NCBI GenBank assembly: GCA_004194705.1
Contig: SADC01000057.1
Location: forward strand, 62,001 to 126,000
Source of the DNA: Ditylenchus dipsaci
Taxonomy: Eukaryota > Nematoda > Chromadorea > Rhabditida > Anguinidae
DNA: 64,000 nucleotides
Reading direction: 5' to 3'
The position numbers were made by a program, and so were the translations under genes. The notes below the pieces were generated by a model. It was not told the DNA's origin. It did not search any database and saw nothing but the letters and a program-made list of their open reading frames with translations. Position 1 is the stretch's first letter. Every line of letters starts with the position of its first letter. Shown piece after piece: positions 10,373 through 20,824 of this stretch.

Positions 10373-11223
10373 ATCACATTCAGTACATTTTTAAGGAAAA
10401 ATGTTAATTTTTAACGGGAATGAGTTTTTTGTGTTAAGAAAGTTAGCTTATACAGAAATATGAATTTTATTAAAATTAAGCAGCACCCGATGCTTTACCA
10501 AATAGTCCAGAACCTTCTTTATGCCCTATTGTAATTATTGTGACACCTGAGAACAGTCTTTCCATGCTAGCTGACGTGGCAGGGGATGGAAAGATCACGA
10601 ATGCAATTTGTGATAGCTTCAGGAATGACTAAATCGACTAATATCTTCAAATGTTTTCTGAATCAGCTCACTTCCTTATTTCCTTTCTAATATTTTTAAA
10701 TAACTTTTTTAAATTGTTTGAATATATTGGTTTATTTCTTCATCCAATGTGTCTAAACCCGGTTTTCGGCCTAATTTTTTCAAAATCCAAAGAGTGACTT
10801 CGGGCCTCTACTTGTTTGTTCAGTAGCAATAAGCTCTGATGGAACAGTTTATGGCTCTAAAGTTCAGAGTTTGAAGGTTCAGCAGAACTAAGACTGAATC
10901 TACATCAAATTTAAGCATACCATGAAGCGTATTGCTCTGCGACCCTTGTCAACATTAACCAGAAGCGCAGGAGTGCGACTAATGGATCTAACACCACTGC
11001 AATGAGATACAGGCGATCCGAAATAATTTTACTGAGCTCATATACATAAGATGTCAAACTGAATATTCTGACGAATATTCTGAATATTCTGGGGCGAAAC
11101 TTTTTCTTGCCGCTAAATTTTTTTGTCGCCAAAACACTTTTTTTCTGGTCAAAAAAGCAGTTGGGCGACAAAAAAGAGATTTTCAACGACAAGTAAAAGT
11201 TTTGCTCAACAAAAAATGGCATG
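10373..11223. other. no recognised gene
   Basis: AT-rich non-coding DNA. Around 11090-11215 there are short TTTTTCTTGCCGC/GGCGACAAAAAAG phrases resembling the 4.4-kb array words in opposite orientations. Nothing else supported. Confidence 0.45.
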
Positions 11224-12108
11224 TGTAAAATAAGCAGTTGCAAGAAGAGCTGGAAAATAATGATATTGACTCCAATGAAAGTATCAAAGAAGGTCAAGAC
11301 GATATTTTGGAAAATGGCAAAGACACTCTCATCAACAATTTCCAAAATCATCACTGACACTATTGTTGCCCATAGAGATATGATATAAGCAAGAGAAAAG
11401 TTGCACTGCTATTATTGAACGCATGCCAGAGATGGAGAATGAAGACAAAACTACCAAGAATGACACTGAACTTGTGAGAGCCATTGCGACTGAGATTGGA
11501 GTGGCTGGTGACCTTCGCCTATGGAAACTGAGACGACATGGCCATAAAAAGAATGGGAGACCCAGAATCATCAAGGTTCACTTTACCAACAAAGAATCTC
11601 GTGACACCTTCCTCTACTCATTCCGTAAGTTTCTCCCTAACTTTGCTAATGCACCAGCAAACCTCCTTGTGAGGCGTGACATGACTGTAATTGAGCTAGC
11701 CAAACTCCATGCACTTAGAAAACAAACCTTTGAAAATAACAAAAAATGTGGTCTCTTGAAGTTTTATGTATCTGATCTAACTGTAAAAGAAATCCATAAT
11801 CCTCGCAAATTTTCGGTAGTAGTTTAAATATTGTCATCAAAATTTTTACTAGCCAAATTTACCAATATTGTAAAATTTATCTGATCAAAGTTGAAATTTT
11901 TATGCTGTCACTTTATTGAAAATTTCGTTGTAATTTTGCAAGAATCAAAACATCTAACGCCAATTTGTCGTTTTGCTGATTAATATGTAAGTGTAGCAGC
12001 CTATAAGGAGTGTGACTTACATTTTCTTAACTTTGTACTTGTTTTAGTTGCGTGATTGTATTTAATACATTTGCGTATGAAATAAATAAATAAAAAAAAA
12101 AAAATAAA
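11224..12108 (+). mobile_element. LINE-like retrotransposon remnant, ORF1-type protein plus A-rich 3' end
   Basis: The open frame 11423-11827 (134 aa) contains RPRIIKVHFTNKESRDTFL, then LVRRDMTVIELAKLHALR and KFYVSDLTVKEI. This is the pattern of invertebrate LINE ORF1 proteins (an RRM-like basic segment with RPRPIxVxF and a DxT..E motif). Upstream, 11230-11345 reads EELENNDIDSNESIKEGQDD-like acidic sequence in a different frame with stops between, so the ORF is 5'-truncated or frameshifted. Downstream, 12080-12108 is an AAATAAATAAATAAAAAA tail, consistent with a 3' end. No reverse transcriptase is seen. Confidence 0.65.
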
Positions 12109-12169
12109 TGTGCACTTAATATTTATACTGAAATTGAAAAAAAGTTGGATTTTAGTTCAAAATGGGCAA

Positions 12170-12304
12170 CGGTGCCAGCAGAAAACTCGGCACCGGCACC
12201 GGTGCGGCACCGGTGCCGGTGCTTTTTCGTTAAAATTTGGCACCTGCACCGGCACCGGTGCCAGCAAAAACTTGGCACCGGCACCGGTGCCCGCACCGGT
12301 GCTT
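12170..12304. repeat. GCACCGGCACCGGTGCC array (right)
   Basis: Three blocks of alternating GCACCG/GTGCCG words. It directly abuts the left duplication (GCTTTTAC) of the 12309-16250 element. ORFs here encode Gly/Ala/Pro/Thr repeats only. Confidence 0.7.
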
Positions 12305-12603
12305 TTACGGCACACCTAGAATATAAGAGAAATTTTTAAAAAACAATTGATTATAGCAAAAAGTCTTTATAGAGACAATTGAATATAGCAAAAAGTCTTT
12401 ATGGGAAAAATAGTTTCGAAATTTTTTATTATTAAACAAAGTGTTTTCAAGAAAAATGTGTTATGAAATAAGCGATCACGGAATACTGGCTAAGGATGGA
12501 TGAGCACGTTAACATCGTGGTGGAGCCATACGACAGGCGTAAGGAGGTTTCGAGATATTCGGGGTCGATGCCAAAAGCAACACTCCAAATCATGATAATA
12601 AGA

Positions 12604-13050
12604 GTATGCGCCCAGGTGGATTCGAACCATCAACGTCTACATCACGCCTTATAATCGCTCAGAACTTCATCCAGGGTGACCAGACAAAACCAAGTGGTCG
12701 TCCACTTGGATCAAAAATTTTTTTTTAATTCGAGCATGCTGAAAATGGTTTGACAGTGGTAAAAATCACGTTTTACCAAGAAAATTTTGAATTATCGTGA
12801 GTAATTGATTTTGATAAATCAAGAATTTACCATAACTCAAAATTTCTCGATAAAACGTGATTTTACCACTGTCAAACCATCTTCAGGATGCTCGAATTAG
12901 TGCAGAAAAGTTGTTTTCGAACCTGAAAACGTGAAAAAAGAATTTTTGATCCAAGTGGACGACCACTTGGTTGGTCACACTGCATGATGGGTTGTTAGTA
13001 ATTCTAAGGGTGATTTAGGTCGCTGGTTCGAATCCACCTGAGCGCATACC
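12604..13050. repeat. inverted repeat with tRNA-like B boxes, containing a hairpin MITE
   Basis: The outer arms read CAGGTGGATTCGAACCA on the left and TGGTTCGAATCCACCTGAGC on the right. GGTTCGAATCC is a perfect pol III B box, suggesting tRNA-derived sequence in both orientations. Nested at 12690-12970 is a hairpin MITE with ends CCAAGTGGTCGTCCACTTGG and arms TTTGACAGTGGTAAAA. A related MITE is at 28780-29084. Confidence 0.7.
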
Positions 13051-13450
13051 TTTTTTTATTTTTTCGAAAAACAGGCGTTTGACTTTTCAGGTCATTTGGG
13101 TGAATTCAGCCCTACTCTGGAGTTACCTGGATATCAACCTGTCCAGGTGGTAGCCACCCCAGGTTTGGAGTTGGGTAAGTAAAATCGCACTTTTGGTCTT
13201 AACAAGCCGAATTCCTAACACAATTTTAAGTAAGAAAAAATGGTTATTTTTATTCTAAAAAAATTTTAATTTCGTAGGTCACCCAGGTGGACATCCACCT
13301 GACCAGGAGGGATCCACCGCACGTTTTGGGGTTTGCGTAGGTGAAATATTGATTTTGGTCCTAACAAACCTAATCTAACACATAATTTTAAGTTAGAAAA
13401 AATGAGTATAATTAAGAAAAATTTTACTGGGAGGAGGTAAAGGTAAAGGG
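13051..13450. repeat. diverged repeat DNA
   Basis: Contains related phrases TTTTGGTCTTAACAAGCCGAATT and TTTTGGTCCTAACAAACC about 190 bp apart, and several CAGGTGG words. No gene. Confidence 0.4.
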
Positions 13451-13657
13451 ACGTTTCAGCACTTTTTTTCAAATGAAAAAAAGTGCTGAAAGGCAAAAAG
13501 TGATTTTTTTGAAAAAAATTGCCTTGGTCCCCCCTGTTGTTTTGAAACCTTGCTTATTGGTGGTTTCAAAACCACAGGGGGACCAAGGCAATTTTTTCAA
13601 AAAAATCACTTTTTGCCTTCAGCACTTTTTTTCATTTGAAAAAAAGTGCTGAAACGT
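13451..13657. repeat. near-perfect 207-bp hairpin
   Basis: Left arm ACGTTTCAGCACTTTTTTTC.. through GCCTTGGTCCCCCCTGTTGT; right arm is the inverse. Each arm end is itself a smaller hairpin (AGCAC..GTGCT). It carries the recurrent CCTTGGTCCCCC motif. Confidence 0.85.
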
Positions 13658-14265
13658 TCACGCACCGAGGTAAAAACCCAACTGTCGACCAAACTGACTG
13701 TCGACCCCCAACTGTCGACCATCCAACTGTCGACCCCCAACTGTCGACTCTCCCAACTGTCGACCCCCAACTGTCGACCATCCCAACTGTCGACCACCTA
13801 CTGTCGACTCTAACCTTCGAGTTTAAGTAAAACGGTTTGTAAAAGTAATTTAACATAACTTGAAGCGGTCAAGCTCGTTTTATTTGCATGTTTTAAGATG
13901 CTTGCTATAGCCTTTTCTTAGCCAAAGAAGCGAAGTGAGGTTAATATTTCTGAGCTTACTTTAAATATATCACGTTAAATATTTATCTACTAAGGTGGAA
14001 AGAGTCGAATCAAGACGCAGCATGCAAGCTGAATTGGCAAGTGGCACACAAGAATTGGTGGTATTGGTATAAGAAAGTATTGGTCAAATTAGCTGGAAAG
14101 TCGAAAAGTACGAGTATTTTGCGAGTATTTTGAAGCCTACATTCATTTCTTAGTGTTTTGTCAAGAAGCTCGCGCAGCAAAAGTTTCTAACAGGCCCGCC
14201 TTATCTAAAGCTCTCAAAATATGTCCACTGGATCTTACAAAGCCGTGGCCCGTTCAGGAAAAGGC

Positions 14266-14714
14266 TACAGTCGACACTCGATATAAGGACACTCGATATA
14301 AGGACAGAAGTTCGTCCCTGCCTCGGGTCAGACACTTTTTTTAGCCCGATTTTCGAAAATTTTCACCGGTTTTGTTTTGTCAGTCTGGTTCCAAATATCG
14401 CAAGGATTCCGATTTTGCCGATCGTTTTTCAGAAATCCAGATTTTTTTCTTCTAAAAAAGCAAAAACTCGATATAAGGACAGGGATTTTTGAAAAAGCCT
14501 GTGTTTAAATCGAGTTTTTGCTTTTTTATAGGAAAAAAATCTGGATTTCTGAAAAACGATCGGCAAAATCGGAATCCTCGCGATATTTGGAACCAAACTT
14601 TCAAAACAAAACCGGTGAAAATTTTCGAAAATCGGGCTAAAAAAAGTGTCGGACCCAAGGCGGGAATGAACTTTGCCGGTCCCCTGAGTGTCCTTATATC
14701 GAGAGTCGACTGTA
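14266..14714. mobile_element. TACAGTCGA-family hairpin element, word ATATAAGGACA
   Basis: Ends TACAGTCGACACTCGATATAAGG and the inverse; the word CTCGATATAAGGACA is repeated at the left and mid-element. Arms of about 170 bp fold back on each other around 14480 (for example CCGATTTTCGAAAATTTTCACC). The segment TTCGTCCCTGCCTCGGGTC also occurs at the solo end at 29762. Confidence 0.85.
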
Positions 14715-15418
14715 TTCATCTTTGTCTCAAAGGTACGCATTAGATTATTGAACAGGTTAGTTTAGTTCCTTTTCCAGGACTTAACGTGTTTGCTAAAGCA
14801 CAATCTGGCTGTAGAAAGTCAATTGCTCTTTGCATATCGGTGTTGCAGAAGTGTAGTGGTCAAAGACTATGTACTGAAATCATTGCTGTTGCTGCTACAA
14901 ACAAACTAGCTCAAAGGGTAGTCAACCTATTTTTTGAGGTATATTTTGTTTTGTAGCTTTGTTTAGATCAGAGGCATGCTTCAGGAACTGTTGAAAGGGT
15001 AGTCAATAAGAACAAAGTCAGCCAAAACAAACTGAAGTAAGAATGCAAGCCAGATCCAAAATTTCATAAGTTGCCTGAATTCAAAAGATCCACTGAGACC
15101 AAGACCGAACCGAGGTAGTATTTAACGAGAACAAAGTCAGCCGATAGACAGGCTGATGATGGCGGTTTTGATAAAAAAAAAACTTGCCAAATTTCTTCTT
15201 CAGATTGGCTATCTAATGGGATACAATGGACGATAAGAATCAGCTCAAGATGAGGAAGAGGGCTTTAGAGAAAGTGGCCAAGGAAGTTCGGAGGAAGAAG
15301 ACAACGCTTTTAGAAATTTAGATAATCCACCAATGTTAGTATTCGGTGAAAATTTTTATTTTTTGTTCTTCAGTTCATTTCAGTTTGTTGTTGAAATAAA
15401 GATGGCATGTTGTTTTTA

Positions 15419-15607
15419 TACAGTCAACTCTCGATTTAACGAACCCCTGGGGACCGGCAAAAATATTCGTTAAACCGAGAGGTTCGTTAAATCAAGAGTT
15501 AATTTAAGCCATTTCATGTAATCGCTGGCTGAATAGGCGTTGAAAAAACTTCGTTAAATCAAGAGTTTCGTTAAATCGAGGGTTCGTTAAATCGAGAGTT
15601 GACTGTA
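15419..15607. mobile_element. pogo/Tigger-like MITE, word TTAACGAACC
   Basis: TA-flanked, ends CAGTCAACTCTCGATTTAACG and the inverse. The word GTTAAATCGAGAG/GTTCGTTAAATC is repeated near the right end. The mid-element CCCTGGGGACCGGC is shared in kind with 25933 and 54246. Confidence 0.85.
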
Positions 15608-16258
15608 GTGTTTTTGAATTCTTGAGGAAGTGTAAAATTAGGCAGCATTCGACAGTTGGGACCCCGTTAAATTACTTTTAGAAATTGTTTTACTGAAAGT
15701 CAAAGGTTAGAGTTGACAGTTGGGGGTCGACAGTTGGGAGAGTCAACAGTTGGGGGTCGACAGTTGGGAGGGTCGACAGTTGGGGGTCGACAGTCAGTTT
15801 GGTCGACAGTTGGGGGTCGTTCCTGGGAGGATATATATATAGAAACCAGGAGAAAGAAAGGGAAAAAGACGAAAAAGTTGGAATAAGAAGGTTTTTGACA
15901 CAAAAACAACTACAAAGTGCCTTAGCAAAAGAAAATTTACCAAATGTGCTTTTACCAAAAATTATTTACCAAATGTGCCTTACCAAAAAAACTAAATCAA
16001 TAAACGATAATTCAGAGAACACGAAAAGAATATTGGCAACAAAAAAGAAGCCAAAAGCGTCAAAAGCAAAACGAAAACGCAACCGATTATTCCCAGAACT
16101 ATTTGTCATGAAATCTTTTTTCACAATAACTATTTTTTTCGAAACTATTTTTCCCATAAAGACTTTTTGCTATATTCAATTGTTTCTATAAGGACTTTTT
16201 GCTATAATCAATTGTTTCCTTAAAAATTTCTCTTGTATTCTAGGTGTGCCGCTTTTAC

Positions 16259-16821
16259 ATCACTGGTTATCATCCACGTGTCAGTGGATGAATTAGGTGT
16301 TCATTTTGAGTCGATCTGGTAATGCACGTATTTCATACGGCGTAAGAAGAAATAGTGGCTAAAAAATTAGTTTATCATCATTTTTTTTGGTGATCGAAAA
16401 TTAATAAGCACTGGATGAAATGGCATTTTTTTGCAAAAAATGATCAAATTGTACCTTTTTTGGTCGAATGTATTTTTTTTAGTTTCGAGATACGTACCTT
16501 GGTCTTTTGTCAAATTTATACTAACAAGGGAGCATCAACAGTGGGTCACGCACTTATAGCTAAACGTGATATACCAAATTGTAGCATTATTCATGCTGAA
16601 TCTTTTGGTATATCCACTTTTCGCGAACCGAGACAAAAAATGTCTGGAAAATCGACATTTCAAAAAACTAAAAAGTCGAAGATAATTAAAAGCCATTTTC
16701 TCTAAAATAGGCCACTTTTTGGTTCTTCAATATTTTCAAAATATTTGGTTTTAGTCTTATTCGAAAGAAGAGACAACTTTGAGTACGTTTAGAGACACAG
16801 TTTTGCGACTTTTGAAGGGGT
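16259..16821. other. no recognised gene
   Basis: AT-rich. A 96-codon open frame (16415-16705) includes the unexceptional stretch STVGHALIAKRDIPNCSIIH; I could not assign it or find neighbouring exons. Confidence 0.4.
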
Positions 16822-19800
16822 GACTGTTTCATATCCGTAAAGGTTTAGAACGGAAAGTTAAAAATTTGAAATAATAATTGAAAATACTTGTCTATTTTTG
16901 TGTCGATGTCTCTTTTTGTTTGGACAGTATTACTTCATGATAAGATTATAGCGCAAATTTCAGTAAATGAAAGGAAACACTAACGAAAAATCGACGGTGC
17001 AGGATCAAAATACCCAAAGACAAAATACCCAAAGTACAAAACGCCCAATGGTCAAAATACCCAATAGTCAAAATACCCAATGGTCAAAATACCCAAAGAC
17101 AAAATACCCAAATATCCAAAATACCGAAGAGTGGTCTTTTGGTGGACTTCTGACGTCCTATTAATATTATAATGGCATTTGGTGCATATTATATGTTGTG
17201 TATATTATGATAATAGCATATAGTGCACATTATCTTCACGATATGCATATTGAGTATTTTGTCTTTGGGTATTTTGACCATTGGGTATTTTGACCTTTGG
17301 CTATTTCGTACTTTGGATGTTTCGTACTTTGGGTGTTCTATATTTTGGGTATTTCGTAATTGGGTATTTTGTCTTTGGGTATTTTGATCCTGCACCAAAA
17401 TCGACAATTACTTTCAATTGTGATTTCAAATTTTCAATTTTTCCGTTCGAAATTTTTCCGGACATAAAACAGTCCCCCCCCTTCAAGCTGAATCTCAAGA
17501 TATGGCTAATTCAAAGTTCAACCTATGTCAAATGTCTGAAATATTGTAATTTTTACATTTTTGCAGATACATTTTCAAGTGTTTTGGAGCACCTCTGCAT
17601 ATTATTTAAAATTCTACACATAATTGAGCCAGCATATTTATTAAAATAGCGATTTTTGTCGGAAGACATATTTTTACCGAAAAAAAGTTTAAACATAAAA
17701 ATCGAATTTTTCTCGAAAATCGGGTTTTTTCAATGATAAAATCTATTTTAAAGGTTAAAATAGCCCGCATAATTTTTATGCAGATTCTGACAGAACGGAA
17801 AATATTGAGCTATTCAAACAAAGAAAGTAAAAGTTAAACAACAATAAATCTATTGCACAATATTTTTTCAGAGGACCAAGAAGCTGTCTATTTTGTGTCA
17901 AATATAAAAATTATGCCGGGCTATTTTAACCTTTAACACTCGGAGCCTCATGCGTGACTTTTGCCATTTCTGAAGCAGAATTTCATGGAGAACAAGATGG
18001 CTTTTTCAGATTTTTTTTTCAAATCGGAAAAGTGGTTCAAATCGGCCTTTGAAACATGTGACCCATGCGCCGAGCACTACAAACTTAAATAAGGCTGTAA
18101 TTTTTCTAGAACATGCTTCATGGCATCTGAAAGCACACATTCTGCGATACGAAATGACGTGTTATTTTTATCATACATGCTCTTCAGATTGACTCACAAA
18201 ACAGTGTTGAAAGTCCGGCTGGGGAATATAAGGATTTCAAGGATTATGTTTAGAGTTGTAGAAATTCCCGGAAATATAGAAAACCCGGGAATATTCCCGG
18301 AATATTCCCAATATAGGGGAAAATACCGGAAGCCCGGGAATATTCCCAATGTTCCCGGAATATTCCCGGGAATATTCCCATTGTACAACCCTAATTATGT
18401 TTTAGATAGCCTATTCGTAAGCACTGCACACCCTGTAAAACCAATTAAAGATTTCGTGATTTATAAAGCATTTAGAATCGTTTTGCACTATTTTTTGTCT
18501 TATTTGTGCAAAAAAATTCAAAAGGCGCGCATTTAAATTTTTGGTAAACAATTTTAGCGATGTTTTGTATTCTTGTTAATATCTTTGAGTTGGTTCATGA
18601 TAAGATCATGGTACAACCCTAATAGAAAATATTTGCAAATTTGTCCAACCCTAAAAAACTATATATTTTATTATATATCATGATCTTATCATGAACCAAC
18701 TCAAAGATATTAACAAGAATACAAAACATCGCTAAAATTGTTTACCAAAAATTTAAATGCGCGCCTTTTGAATTTTTTTTGCACAAATAAGACAAAAAAT
18801 AGTGCAAAACGATTCTAAATGCTTTATAAATCACGAAATCTTTAATTGGTTTTACAGGGTGTGCAGTGCTTACGAATAGGCTATCTAAAACATAATTAGG
18901 GTTGTACAATGGGAATATTCCCGGGAATATTCCCGGGAACATTGGGAATATTCCCGGGCTTCCCGGTATTTTCCCTATATTGGGAATATTCCCGGGAATA
19001 TTCCCGGGTTTTCTATATTTCCGGGAATTTCTACAACTCTAAACATAATCCTTGAAATCCTTATATTCCCCAGCCGGACTTTCAACACTGTTTTGTGAGT
19101 CAATCTGAAGAGCATGTATGATAAAAAATAACACGTCATTTCGTATCGCAGAATGTGTGCTTTCAGATGCCATGAAGCATGTTCTAGAAAAATTACAGCC
19201 TTATTTAAGTTTGTAGTGCTCGGCGCATGGGTCACATGTTTCAAAGGCCGATTTGAACCACTTTTCCGATTTGAAAAAAAAATCTGAAAAAGCCATCTTG
19301 TTCTCCATGAAATTCTGCTTCAGAAATGGCAAAAGTCACGCATGAGGCTCCGAGTGTTAAAGGTTAAAATAGCCCGGCATAATTTTTATATTTGACACAA
19401 AATAGACAGCTTCTTGGTCCTCTGAAAAAATATTGTGCAATAGATTTATTGTTGTTTAACTTTTACTTTCTTTGTTTGAATAGCTCAATATTTTCCGTTC
19501 TGTCAGAATCTGCATAAAAAATTATGCGGGGCTATTTTAACCTTTAAAATAGATTTTATCATTGAAAAAACCCGATTTTCGAGAAAAATTCGATTTTTAT
19601 GTTTAAACTTTTTTTCGGTAAAAATATGTCTTCCGACAAAAATCGCTATTTTAATAAATATGCTGGCTCAATTATGTGTAGAATTTTAAATAATATGCAG
19701 AGGTGCTCCAAAACACTTGAAAATGTATCTGCAAAAATGTAAAAATTACAATATTTCAGACATTTGACATAGGTTGAACTTTGAATTAGCCATATCTTGA

Positions 19801-20702
19801 GATTCAGCTTGAAGGGGGGGGGACTGTTTTATGTCCGGAAAAATTTCGAACGGAAAAATTGAAAATTTGAAATCACAATTGAAAGTAATTGTCGATTTTG
19901 GTGCAGGATCAAAATACCCAAAGACAAAATACCCAATTACGAAATACCCAAAATATAGAACACCCAAAGTACGAAACATCCAAAGTACGAAATAGCCAAA
20001 GGTCAAATACCCAATGGTCAAAATACCCAAAGACAAAATACTCAATATGCATATCGTGAAGATAATGTGCACTATATGCTATTATCATAATATACACAAC
20101 ATATAATATGCACCAAATGCCATTATAATATTAATAGGACGTCAGAAGTCCACCAAAAGACCACTCTTCGGTATTTTGGATATTTGGGTATTTTGTCTTT
20201 GGTATTTTGACCATTGGGTATTTTGACTATTGGGTATTTTGACCATTGGGTATTTTGACCATTGGGCGTTTTGTACTTTGGGTATTTTGTCTTTGGGTAT
20301 TTTGATCCTGCACCGTCGATTTTTCGTTAGTGTTTCCTTTCATTTACTGAAATTTGCGCTATAATCTTATCATGAAGTAATACTGTACTCAGTGGGCATG
20401 AGTAGATATGAAAAAGTTATATAGGTTGACCACGCAGGTAGAAACTGGAATTGCGGAAGTCTTTGAAGTCACGTAACTCAGCTGGCTTTCGACATATTGA
20501 CTTTTCATCTTCATTGTGGTGAACCTATGTAAGTTTTTTTGTATACTCATGCCCACTGAGTACAGTATTACCTCAGAAAAATCTCATAGCTTAAAATTTA
20601 GCAAACAAAAAGAAACATCGACGCAAAAATAGACAAGTATTTTCATTTATTATTTCAAATTTTCATCTTTCCGTTCGAAACCTTTACGGATATGAAACAG
20701 TC
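16822..20702. repeat. giant near-perfect palindrome (arms about 1.8 kb, 67-bp centre)
   Basis: Left arm 16822-18611 and right arm 18679-20702 are inverted copies, from GACTGTTTCATATCCG at the outer edge to GGTTCATGATAAGATCATG at the centre. Arms contain a minisatellite of AAAATACCCAAAGAC (16995-17120, 17265-17395 and their mirrors) and a palindromic GGGAATATTCCCGG cluster (18270-18385 and 18905-19030). The arms differ at scattered positions, in minisatellite copy number, and by one insertion (20386-20562), so this is not simply a mis-joined read. Non-coding; the long ORFs are mirror artefacts. Confidence 0.9.
20386..20562. mobile_element. 177-bp MITE inserted in one palindrome arm only
   Basis: Ends TACTCAGTGGGCATGAGTA and its exact inverse. 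The mirror position in the left arm (about 16929) lacks it, giving an empty site and dating the insertion after the palindrome formed. Confidence 0.85.
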
Positions 20703-20824
20703 GGCGTTAAGCGAATTCATCAGGGAAAGAGAAATGACAAGTCAAATTATTCCTAAGAGCAGAGCGAAGAAGCGAAAAGCAGTGGTCATGCCTGAGGTGG
20801 AGCTGCGTCTGATGTAATCTCGCC

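Larger units (their letters stand above)
13678..15818. mobile_element. element with CAACTGTCGACC array termini
   Basis: Left end 13678-13850 and right end 15660-15818 are inverted copies, including the order CCAAACTGACTGTCGAC and the array CCCCCAACTGTCGACC, and extending to TCTAACCTT..GTAAAAC. The interior holds two TACAGTC-type MITEs (14266 and 15419). An open stretch at 14781-14940 (NVFAKAQSGCRKSIALC and onward) and one at 15225-15320 (KMRKRALEKVAKEVRRKKT) could be remnants of its own gene; neither is recognised. Confidence 0.75.
12301..16258. mobile_element. 4-kb hAT-like composite element with 8-bp duplication GCTTTTAC
   Basis: GCTTTTAC is present at 12301-12308 and 16251-16258. The element starts GGCACACCTAGAATA and ends in the inverted form; terminal repeats extend about 120 bp (12309-12425 against 16137-16250, sharing the phrase AGCAAAAAGTCTTTAT). 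The interior is a nest of other repeats (12604-13050, 13451-13657, 13678-15818, 14266-14714, 15419-15607). No hAT transposase was recognised. An open frame at 15799-16191 is Lys-rich and not identifiable. Confidence 0.8.

Noticed and set aside
18120..19244. ORFs of 138 and 89 codons on opposite strands
   Set aside because: They are the same sequence seen twice in the palindrome arms and contain repeat-encoded PGIFPGIFP; no splice or start support.
16822..20702. Palindrome as an assembly inversion artefact
   Set aside because: The arms differ by point changes, minisatellite copy number and one MITE, which a duplicated read set would not create; long reads would still settle it.
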